A DNA stretch of 17,122 nt, from the NCBI GenBank assembly GCA_028293265.1, contig JAQGPB010000346.1, positions 1-17,122 of the forward strand. The letters run 5' to 3'. This stretch comes from Pedosphaera sp. (GTDB taxonomy: Bacteria > Verrucomicrobiota > Verrucomicrobiae > Limisphaerales > Pedosphaeraceae). Made by a program: the position numbers and the translations under genes. Below, piece after piece: positions 1-6,872 of the stretch. The stretch's first letter is position 1; every line of letters starts with the position of its first letter. The notes beneath the pieces were generated by a model. That model saw only the letters and a list, made by a program, of their open reading frames with translations. It was not told the origin of the DNA and made no database searches.

Positions 1-1038
1 GATGAAAAAAAGGCCAATTTGACTTTTGCGTCTTCGACCTCCTTGTCGGACGCCAAGGGGGTGGAATTGCAGCCGGCGAGCGCGGACGCGGGCGAAATTT
101 TGCGGGCGGTGCAAAGTCATCCCGACCCGGTGGACATTGATTTGAGCAAGGAGAATTGGGCGGCGGCGTTGAGGAAATGTCACCCGGACGATTTTCACAA
201 GGGTGGCAGCCGGATTTGCGTGCCGATGATCGTGGGCGGGGAAGTGCTGGGCGTGATGACCCTGGGTGATCGCGTGGGCGGAATGGCGTTCATGCATCAA
301 GACCTGGATTTGCTCAAATGCGTGGGTGACCAGGTGGCGGCCAGCCTGCGGAACCTGCAACTTTCCGGGAAATTGCTTCAGGTCAAGGAAATGGAGGCGT
401 TTCAGACGATGTCGGCATTTTTCGTCCATGATTTGAAAAACACAGCTTCGACGCTTGGGTTGATGTTGAAAAATCTGCCGGTGCATTTCAATGACCCGGC
501 GTTTCGCGAAGACGCCCTGCGCGGCGTCCAGAAAACGGTGACGCATATCAACAATCTCATCAGCCGCCTGAGCCTGCTGCGGCACGGGCTGGAATTGCGG
601 CTTGCGGAAACCGACCTCAACGAAGTCGTGGCCAAGGCGCTCGCGGTGCAGAAAGGCGCGCTGACGGTGGAACTGGTGCAGGATATTCATCCGGTGCCGA
701 AGGTGCGCCTGGACCCCGAGCAATTGCTGAAGGTGATAACGAATCTGGTGTTGAACGCCACCGAAGCGGTTTCCAAGGATGGGCAGGTGCGCGTGGCCAC
801 CAGCCAGCTCAACGGCTGGGTGGTGCTGGCCGTAGCCGACAACGGTTGCGGGATGAGCGCGGAATTTTTGAACCGGTCGCTGTTCCGTCCGTTCCAGACG
901 ACCAAGAAGGCGGGGCTGGGCATCGGGATGTTCCAGAGCAAGATGATTGTGGAGGCGCATGGCGGGCGGATGGAGGTTGAAAGCGAAGCTGGCAAGGGGA
1001 CAACCTTCCGGGTATTGTTGCCGCTGAATAAAAAATAA
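1..1038 (+). CDS. prsK: PrsK-type sensor histidine kinase, 5' end outside window
   Basis: C-terminal part of a histidine kinase; the frame is open from base 1, so the true start lies upstream and the TTG at 19 is not the start. Counting from that TTG codon as residue 1, residues about 20-115 look like the end of a GAF domain (hydrophobic strands around VPMIVGGEVLGVMTLGD). The phospho-acceptor region FVHDLKN follows, with His137. The ATPase domain has the N box around Asn246 (NLVLNATEA), the G1 box DNGCGMS (274-280), a PFQTTK motif (291-296) and the G2 box GLGIGM (299-304). The FVHDLKN H-box and GAF-HATPase order fit the XrtA/PEP-CTERM system kinase PrsK, normally a membrane protein. Its stop overlaps the next start (TAATG), so the pair is translationally coupled. 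The PrsK name rests mainly on the neighbouring regulator; the kinase call itself is near certain. Confidence 0.85.
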   Translation, partial: DEKKANLTFASSTSLSDAKGVELQPASADAGEILRAVQSHPDPVDIDLSKENWAAALRKCHPDDFHKGGSRICVPMIVGGEVLGVMTLGDRVGGMAFMHQDLDLLKCVGDQVAASLRNLQLSGKLLQVKEMEAFQTMSAFFVHDLKNTASTLGLMLKNLPVHFNDPAFREDALRGVQKTVTHINNLISRLSLLRHGLELRLAETDLNEVVAKALAVQKGALTVELVQDIHPVPKVRLDPEQLLKVITNLVLNATEAVSKDGQVRVATSQLNGWVVLAVADNGCGMSAEFLNRSLFRPFQTTKKAGLGIGMFQSKMIVEAHGGRMEVESEAGKGTTFRVLLPLNKK

Positions 1039-2402
1039 TGAATTCCAAGCTGCTGATTGTTGACGACGACGAGGAGATACGGACGCAGATGAAATGGGCG
1101 CTGGCACAGGATTACGAGATCATCCTGGCGCAGGACCGGCCCAGCGCGATGGAACAATTCCGCACCGCGCATCCCGCCGTCGTGCTGCTGGATCTGGGCT
1201 TGCCGCCGCATCCGGGCAATCCCGAGGAAGGGTTGGCGGCATTGTCCGAATTGCTGGCGGCGGATGTCACCACGAAAGTCGTGATCATCTCCGGGCAGGG
1301 CGAGAAGGAGAATGCGCTGCGGGCCATCGGCGCGGGGGCGTATGATTTTTTGGGCAAGCCGGTGGAGGTGGAAGAATTGAAGCTGCTGCTCAAGCGCTGC
1401 TTTCATGTGGCGCAATTGGAAAAGGAATACCGGCAGATGCAGCGGTTGCTGCAAGGGCAGGGCTTTGAAGGCATGCTCGGCACGAGCGTGAAGATGCAGC
1501 AGGTCTTTGATTCCATCCGCAAAGTCGCCACCACCGATGCGCCGGTATTGATTCTGGGCGAGAGCGGGACCGGCAAGGAACTCGCGGCCCAGGCGATTCA
1601 CCGGAAAAGCGCGCGCAAGGACGGGCCGTTTATTGCGATCAATTGCAGCGCGATTCCCGAGACGCTGTTGGAAAGCGAACTGTTCGGGCACGAAAAAGGG
1701 GCGTTCACCGGCGCGCATGCGCAGGTCAAGGGACGCATTGAAAGCGCCGCGGGCGGGACGCTGTTCCTGGATGAAATTGGCGAAATTCCTTTGCCGGTGC
1801 AGGTGAAATTGCTGCGGTTCCTCCAGCAGAAAACCATCGAACGCGTCGGCGGCAGGGCGGAGATTCAGATTGATGCCCGCGTCATCGCCGCGACCAACGC
1901 CGACCTGAAAAAGGGCATGACCGACGGCAGTTTTCGCGAGGATCTATTTTACCGGTTGGCCGTGGTGCAGATTGTGCTGCCGCCATTGCGCGCGCGCGAG
2001 ACGGACATCGCGCTGGTCGCGCAATCTTTTCTGCAGCGGTTTGCGACGCTCAATGGCAAGTCCGGGCTGGTGTTCGGGCAGGAAGCGATTCGCGCGATCA
2101 ACCATTACAAGTGGCCCGGAAATGTGCGCGAATTGGAGAACCGTGTCCGCCGCGCGGTGATCATGGCGGAGGGGAAGCGGTTGACGGCGAATGACTTGGA
2201 ACTGGCGGACATCATCGCCACTCCGCAATTGACGACGCTGAAAGACGCCCGCGAAGCGCTCGAACGGGAGATGGTCCAGCAATCCTTGCGCAAACATTCC
2301 GGGAAGATCACCTCCGTGGCCGCCGAACTCGGCGTGAGCCGGCCCACGTTGTATGAATTGATGGATAAACTTGGCATTGTCCGGGAAGCCAAGGAGCCGT
2401 GA
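1038..2402 (+). CDS. prsR: PrsR-type sigma-54-dependent response regulator (PEP-CTERM system)
   Basis: A 454-residue NtrC-class activator. The receiver domain (3-120) has the acidic pocket VDDDEE, phospho-acceptor Asp52 in LLDLGLPP, Ser85 and Lys107. The segment [15 protein letters not shown] is typical of the PEP-CTERM-box response regulator family rather than generic NtrC proteins. The AAA+ domain has Walker A GESGTGKE (174-181), the sigma-54-contacting loop GAFTGA (221-226) and Walker B TLFLDEI (241-247), so it should act with RNA polymerase containing sigma-54. A Fis-type helix-turn-helix lies at about 423-448 ([19 protein letters not shown]). The ATG overlaps the kinase stop by one base and has no clear Shine-Dalgarno, consistent with coupling. 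Likely partner of the upstream kinase, controlling exopolysaccharide/PEP-CTERM genes (family knowledge). No exosortase or PEP-CTERM substrate is visible here. Confidence 0.9.
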   Translation: MNSKLLIVDDDEEIRTQMKWALAQDYEIILAQDRPSAMEQFRTAHPAVVLLDLGLPPHPGNPEEGLAALSELLAADVTTKVVIISGQGEKENALRAIGAGAYDFLGKPVEVEELKLLLKRCFHVAQLEKEYRQMQRLLQGQGFEGMLGTSVKMQQVFDSIRKVATTDAPVLILGESGTGKELAAQAIHRKSARKDGPFIAINCSAIPETLLESELFGHEKGAFTGAHAQVKGRIESAAGGTLFLDEIGEIPLPVQVKLLRFLQQKTIERVGGRAEIQIDARVIAATNADLKKGMTDGSFREDLFYRLAVVQIVLPPLRARETDIALVAQSFLQRFATLNGKSGLVFGQEAIRAINHYKWPGNVRELENRVRRAVIMAEGKRLTANDLELADIIATPQLTTLKDAREALEREMVQQSLRKHSGKITSVAAELGVSRPTLYELMDKLGIVREAKEP

Positions 2403-2456
2403 CCGCGCCGCGTCCCCACAGCATCCTTCCGCGTTTTTTCTAATCCTCCATTTGCT

Positions 2457-2512
2457 TTGCCGCCAAGGGAAACGGCAACGTCCTGCTTGGGAGCACAGCA
2501 ACCTGCTCGCAG
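2457..2512 (+). promoter_or_regulatory. Two consecutive hairpins in the pilB 5' leader
   Basis: The 288-base gap between prsR and pilB contains two clear potential RNA hairpins. The first has a perfect 6-bp stem, TTGCCG (2457-2462) with CGGCAA (2473-2478), and a 10-base loop. The second has CTGC (2483-2486) with GCAG (2509-2512), continuing into GAGCA (2491-2495) with TGCTC (2504-2508), a 4-base bulge and an 8-base loop. No T-run follows either one, so they do not look like plain terminators. I do not recognise a known riboswitch. They could be part of a structured 5' UTR of the mini-ORF and pilB. The rest of the gap shows no convincing sigma-54 site (GG-N10-GC) and no credible terminator, only a T-run near 2434-2439 after prsR. 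Confidence 0.35.
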
Positions 2513-2583
2513 CAATCCATTGCAAGCTGGGACATTGTTCGGAAATTGCCCGCTTGCCGCCGCCGGGGGAAGTTGTTTTAATC

Positions 2584-2593
2584 AGGAGGTGAT
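2584..2593 (+). promoter_or_regulatory. Exceptionally strong Shine-Dalgarno site
   Basis: AGGAGGTGAT is a 10-base exact match to the complement of the conserved 3' end of bacterial 16S rRNA. It ends 7 bases before the ATG at 2601. Every other gene in the window has a weak or short Shine-Dalgarno, so this site stands out and is the main reason to consider the short ORF at 2601 as translated. Confidence 0.6.
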
Positions 2594-2600
2594 TATTTTC

Positions 2601-2663
2601 ATGCTATGCGTGTCCGCATTTGACATTGAGGGACTGGTCGCTAGGGTGAGGATGATTCCGTGA
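2601..2663 (+). CDS. Possible 20-residue leader peptide upstream of pilB
   Basis: A mini-ORF of 20 codons (peptide starts MLCVSAFDIEG, ends RVRMIP) begins at ATG 2601, right after the unusually strong Shine-Dalgarno at 2584-2593, and stops 27 bases before the pilB GTG start. It has no run of one amino acid that would suggest classical amino-acid attenuation. Its position suggests a leader whose translation could open or couple the pilB message. It could equally be a chance ORF, or a displaced ribosome loading site. No family is recognised. Confidence 0.35.
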   Translation: MLCVSAFDIEGLVARVRMIP

Positions 2664-2690
2664 ACAATGTTCTGACGTTGAGAGGTAACT

Positions 2691-4406
2691 GTGGCTGAAA
2701 AAGACGATTATCTGGTAGAAATTTTGACGGACCTCGGGTTCGTCACCCCCGATCAGGTGGCCAAAGCCCGGGAGGAAGCCGCCGCGGCGAATGTCGGCGT
2801 GGTGGATCTCATGGTGGCGAACAAGCTGCTGCGCCCGGCGGACGTGGCCCAGGCCAAGGCCGCCCATTTCGGCGCCGAGGTGGTGAATCTCGGCGAACTC
2901 AAGCTCAGCGATGATGTCATCGCCCTCATGCGGCGCGACATCGCCAAAAAATATCGCGCGGTTCCCATCTCCCAGACCGGCAGCACCATCACGGTCGCCA
3001 TCAGCGACCCTTCGGACATTGACACGATTGACAGCCTTCGCCATGTGCTGGGCGCGGACATTGAAGTGAGGGTGGCGAGCGAAGAAGACCTGGAAGCGGC
3101 GCTGAACAAGTATTACGGCGGGCGCGGAGGTCCGGTAAGAGACGAGCGGATGGAGGCGACGATCCAGGAATTGACGCAATCCGAAGTGAACATCGCGGCC
3201 TTGGCGGCGGATGACGGAGCCGCGGCGGATGCCGACGCGCCGATCATCAAGCTGGTCAACAGCTTGATCGTGGAAGCTTTCAAACTGCGGGCTTCGGATA
3301 TTCATCTGGAACCGATGTCGCGGACGTTTCGCGTGCGTTACCGCATTGACGGTGTGTTGCGGGAAATGAAAGGGCCGCCCAAACGGCTGCAGGCCTCGAT
3401 CCTGAGCCGCATCAAGATTCAATCCAACATGTCCATCGCCGAACGGCGGATTCCGCAGGACGGACGCATCCAGTCGCACGTGGGGACCAAGGTAATTGAC
3501 CTGCGCGTTTCGTGTCTGCCAACGAACCACGGCGAAAGCATCGTCATGCGTATCCTGGACAAGGAAGGCTTGCGCCTGGGCTTGCCCGAGCTTGGCTTTT
3601 TCACGGACGACCAGCAGACGTTCGAGAAGTTGATCGCCCTGCCGGACGGGATATTGCTGGTGACCGGCCCGACTGGTTCCGGCAAAACGACGACGCTTTA
3701 TTCCTGCCTCCATTTCATCAACCGGCCGGACCGCAAAATCATCACGGTGGAAGACCCGGTGGAATATCAGCTCGCGGGCATCAACCAGGTGCAGGTGAAT
3801 GAAATCGTGGGACTTTCATTCTCGATGGCGTTGCGCTCGATGCTGCGCCAGGCGCCGAACGTGATCATGCTGGGGGAAATTCGCGACCTTGAAACCGCAA
3901 CCATCGCGATCAATGCGTCGCTGACCGGACATTTGGTTTTCTCGACTCTGCACACGAACGACGCGCCGAGCGCGGTGACGCGCTTGATTGACATCGGGGT
4001 GAAGCCGTTCTTGGTGGCGTCATCCACGCGTGCGCTGATGGCCCAGCGGCTGGTGCGAAAAATCTGCAAGCGCTGCACCGCCCCGCACACGCCGACGGAA
4101 ACCGAATTGAAATCGTTGAGCCTTGATCCGTCCAAGATTCCCAGTGGCGCGACCTTCATGATGGGCAAGGGCTGCAATGAATGCGGCGGCAGCGGTTATC
4201 GCGGGCGCTTCGGCGTGTTCGAGATTTTCGTGATTGACGACGAGGCGCGCAAATTGATTTACGACCGCGTGCCCTCATCCGTGCTCCGTGTCCGCGCCCG
4301 CGAAATGGGCATGCGCACCTTGCGCGAAGACGGCGTCCGCAAAGTGCTCGCCGGGCTCACGACCGCCGAAGAAGTGGTGCGCTCGACCGTGGGCGATGCG
4401 GACTAA
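2691..4406 (+). CDS. pilB: PilB/GspE-family assembly ATPase (type IV pilus or type II secretion)
   Basis: A 571-residue cytoplasmic hexameric motor ATPase that powers pilin or pseudopilin assembly. Start is GTG at 2691 with AGAGG 5 bases upstream. Residues about 8-145 form a divergent MshEN/GspE N-terminal domain. The ATPase core has Walker A GPTGSGKTT (326-334), the Asp box TVEDPVEY (352-359), Walker B NVIMLGEIRD (390-399) and the His box GHLVFSTLHTNDAP (413-426). Two CxxC pairs (Cys459/462 and Cys495/498) form the zinc-binding tetracysteine motif of PilB/GspE assembly ATPases, which PilT retraction ATPases lack. Length is normal. The usual partners pilT, pilC and pilins are not adjacent, so the choice between type IV pilus and type II secretion is open; pilB is used as the best guess. 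It lies directly downstream of prsK-prsR on the same strand. Confidence 0.9.
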   Translation: MAEKDDYLVEILTDLGFVTPDQVAKAREEAAAANVGVVDLMVANKLLRPADVAQAKAAHFGAEVVNLGELKLSDDVIALMRRDIAKKYRAVPISQTGSTITVAISDPSDIDTIDSLRHVLGADIEVRVASEEDLEAALNKYYGGRGGPVRDERMEATIQELTQSEVNIAALAADDGAAADADAPIIKLVNSLIVEAFKLRASDIHLEPMSRTFRVRYRIDGVLREMKGPPKRLQASILSRIKIQSNMSIAERRIPQDGRIQSHVGTKVIDLRVSCLPTNHGESIVMRILDKEGLRLGLPELGFFTDDQQTFEKLIALPDGILLVTGPTGSGKTTTLYSCLHFINRPDRKIITVEDPVEYQLAGINQVQVNEIVGLSFSMALRSMLRQAPNVIMLGEIRDLETATIAINASLTGHLVFSTLHTNDAPSAVTRLIDIGVKPFLVASSTRALMAQRLVRKICKRCTAPHTPTETELKSLSLDPSKIPSGATFMMGKGCNECGGSGYRGRFGVFEIFVIDDEARKLIYDRVPSSVLRVRAREMGMRTLREDGVRKVLAGLTTAEEVVRSTVGDAD

Positions 4407-4439
4407 GCAGGCGACGGTAACATTGACAAATTGCGCCAC

Positions 4440-4464
4440 GCCGGCTGGAAGCCGCAGAGCCGGC
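4440..4464 (+). other. Inverted repeat after pilB
   Basis: Perfect 7-bp arms GCCGGCT (4440-4446) and AGCCGGC (4458-4464) enclose an 11-base loop, 33 bases after the pilB stop. No T-run follows, so it is at most a factor-dependent pause or mRNA-stabilising hairpin. The remaining 222-base gap to the next gene shows no gene and no clear promoter. Confidence 0.35.
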
Positions 4465-4628
4465 CCTGCGAAATGTCAGTGCTTGAATCATGCGTTGATG
4501 GCGGTTGTCAACTGGATGTCAGTCTTCACCATTTTCTCAACCGTGGGCGGGTGCGTGCGCAGGAAAAATACTGCTCAAACGGAGTTCGGCCTTGACGGAG
4601 GTTAAGCGGCGGAAAATGCTCGTCTTCA

Positions 4629-6716
4629 ATGAAGTTCCGTTCTCCTTCTTTTCTCGCAAGTGCAATTCGACTTTCTATGTGGTGCGTGTTGGCTTTGGCC
4701 TGGCTGCCGGTTTTGGCAGCTCATCGCCCTTTGCTGCCTCGGCCGCAGCGGGTGACCTATGGCAGTGGCGTCTTGCCCGTGAATGGTCTCGCGATTCGCT
4801 TCGCCATGCCGCCGAACGCACAGGACCAATTTGCGGCGAATTATTTGGCAACGGGGTTGTCCAGCCTTGGAGCCAAAGTGTCGGTTCAAAATGGCCATGC
4901 GGCAAAACGAACAGTGATTCTAAATCGCACCGGTGATGGGGCAGATGTGCCGGTGGACAGTGAAATTGCCGGGCCGATGTCCCGCGAAGCTTATTCCATC
5001 ACCGTGACCGGCAACACGGCGGAGATTCGTGCCGGGTCTTCCGCCGGACTGTTTTATGGCGTGCAAACATTGCTGCAAATGGTGGAAGGGGCAGGGGGCC
5101 AGACGGTGTTGCCGGTAGTTGAATTGCATGATTGGCCCGCGTTGGCGTATCGCGGATTCATGATGGATTTCAGCCACGGCCAGTTGCTCCGGGTTTCGGA
5201 AATCGAACGCCAAATTGATTTGCTGGCCCGGTTCAAGGCCAATCAATATTATTTTTATTCGGAGATGAGCATCGAATGGGAGGGTTATGAAGTGGTGACG
5301 CCAGATGGCCGATATACTCGGGATGAAGTGCGGCACATCATCGAATACGCGCGGCAAAGGCACATTGATGTCGTTCCTTGCATGGAGCTTTTTGGCCACA
5401 TGCACGATTTGTTCCGAACAGAAGAATTCGCGGACATCGGGCTGCCGCGTTACGGGGAGGAGTTTGATCCGCGCAATCCCCGGGCGCTCCAGGTGATTGA
5501 TGATTTGCTGGATCAAACGGCCAGACTGTTCCCCAGCCCATGGTGTCATGTCGGATTCGACGAGCCATGGTCGCTGGGCAAAATCGGGATGACGCCGGGG
5601 AAAGATCCGTTCAAGACGTTCGTCGAGGTCCTGCAGCACGTTGCCGACCGCGCGCACCAGCGCGGGAAGCGGCTCATGTATTGGGCGGACATCAACAACG
5701 GCGCGAGCACTTTGTCCAATCACCCGGAGTTGCTGCGGAATCTGCCGGGCGGCGCCATCGCGGTGCCATGGGCCTATGAATCGGAATCCAATTACACGCG
5801 TTACATCGAGCCTTTGGCCAGCAACGGCCTGGCAACCCTCGTCGCCCCGGCTGTCTGGAATTGGAACGAAATCTTCCCGGATTATCACCGCTCTTTCACG
5901 GACATCAATGGCCTGGTAGCGGCGGGCAAGGAGCAGAAGACGTTGGGAATCTTGAACACCGGGTGGACTGATTGCGGGCAGACATTGTACCGGCAATCGC
6001 TGCCGGGGCTGGCTTTTGGCGCAATTGCCGGATGGCAGTCCGGCCCGGTGGACACGAATACTTTTTTCAACGAATACGCCCTGCTGACGTATCCTCCGGC
6101 AGCGGCACCAGAAGTGGCGGCGGCCTTGGAACAATTGTCCACCGTGGAGGAAATGTTCGAGGACATTTTGCACAACACCACCCAGCACGGGTTCTGGCGC
6201 GATCCGCTGGACCCGGGGCTGCTGGCGCGGCTGGAAAAGTGCCAGGACTCATGCCGGCAGGCGCGATTATTGGCCGAGCAGGCGCAAGAACACATCCGCC
6301 GCGCCATGCACCTTGCGCCCGGCGACCCGACGCTGAAAAGCCTGATGATCGCGGCGCGTCTCTTCGATTATCTTGGCATGAAATGCCTCTACGCAGTGGA
6401 ATGGGCCGGCTATTTCCGGCAATTGAAAGAAAATCCCGACCAGCAACTGGTGACACTTTACATCGGCATACAGATGAACGCCCAGGACCATGGAATGCTC
6501 GCTGACCTCATGGATGCCATCACGGGATTGCGCGAACCCTACTGCGAAGCCTGGCTGGAGGAGAGCACGCCTTACCGCCTGGGAACGGCGCTGGCGCGAT
6601 GGGATGCGGAGTCCAGGATGTGGCTCGAAACCTCGGGCCGGGTAAATCAATTGTTGCGCTCTCACAAAAAGGGCGAACCATTTCCTTCAATTGAGGTTCT
6701 GCGGGCAAAACAATAA
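4629..6716 (+). CDS. Exported GH20-like beta-N-acetylhexosaminidase
   Basis: A 695-residue protein with a Sec-type signal peptide (basic start, hydrophobic core about 15-29, LPVLAA cleavage region). Residues about 33-165 resemble the GH20b alpha/beta domain that precedes the catalytic barrel (LLPRPQRVTYGSG; later AGLFYGVQTLLQM). The barrel starts near YRGFMMDFSH (174-183). The GH20 catalytic pair is read as Asp311-Glu312 in HVGFDEPW; canonical enzymes usually have GGDE there, so one Gly is replaced by Phe. Family enzymes remove terminal beta-N-acetylglucosamine or galactosamine by substrate-assisted catalysis. A helical C-terminal extension (about 500-690) follows the barrel, longer than in minimal GH20 enzymes. 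The ATG at 4629 has only a weak GGAA upstream but gives the complete signal peptide. Likely periplasmic or surface; substrate unknown. No PEP-CTERM tail is seen. Confidence 0.75.
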   Translation: MKFRSPSFLASAIRLSMWCVLALAWLPVLAAHRPLLPRPQRVTYGSGVLPVNGLAIRFAMPPNAQDQFAANYLATGLSSLGAKVSVQNGHAAKRTVILNRTGDGADVPVDSEIAGPMSREAYSITVTGNTAEIRAGSSAGLFYGVQTLLQMVEGAGGQTVLPVVELHDWPALAYRGFMMDFSHGQLLRVSEIERQIDLLARFKANQYYFYSEMSIEWEGYEVVTPDGRYTRDEVRHIIEYARQRHIDVVPCMELFGHMHDLFRTEEFADIGLPRYGEEFDPRNPRALQVIDDLLDQTARLFPSPWCHVGFDEPWSLGKIGMTPGKDPFKTFVEVLQHVADRAHQRGKRLMYWADINNGASTLSNHPELLRNLPGGAIAVPWAYESESNYTRYIEPLASNGLATLVAPAVWNWNEIFPDYHRSFTDINGLVAAGKEQKTLGILNTGWTDCGQTLYRQSLPGLAFGAIAGWQSGPVDTNTFFNEYALLTYPPAAAPEVAAALEQLSTVEEMFEDILHNTTQHGFWRDPLDPGLLARLEKCQDSCRQARLLAEQAQEHIRRAMHLAPGDPTLKSLMIAARLFDYLGMKCLYAVEWAGYFRQLKENPDQQLVTLYIGIQMNAQDHGMLADLMDAITGLREPYCEAWLEESTPYRLGTALARWDAESRMWLETSGRVNQLLRSHKKGEPFPSIEVLRAKQ

Positions 6717-6872
6717 AACTTTCGGCGCACAATTACGCCTGCAAACAGCGGATCTTCGTTTCCTTCGTCGGCTGCCCGGGCCGTGTCGCGCTTTCCAATT
6801 TTACGTGGTTGTCCGATGTTTTTCAGTCTTTCGCCTGACAACCTTGGCCAAATGGATTACGATTGCGTCTGC

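Noticed and set aside
687..1718. Long minus-strand frame of 343 codons
   Set aside because: It is antisense to prsK and prsR, which carry strong domain motifs; its translation shows no recognisable motif. GC-rich codon use opens such shadow frames.
2457..2512. c-di-GMP (GEMM) riboswitch
   Set aside because: Hairpins exist, but the conserved GEMM sequence elements are not seen.
2403..2690. Sigma-54 promoter upstream of pilB
   Set aside because: The best match, TGGGACATTGTTCGG, has GG at the right spacing but lacks the GC of the -12 element; not strong enough to call.
2604..3713. Minus-strand frame of 369 codons
   Set aside because: Antisense to pilB; low-complexity, Arg/His-rich translation, no motif.
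4920..6188. Minus-strand frame of 422 codons
   Set aside because: Antisense to the GH20 gene; no motif and no sensible start.
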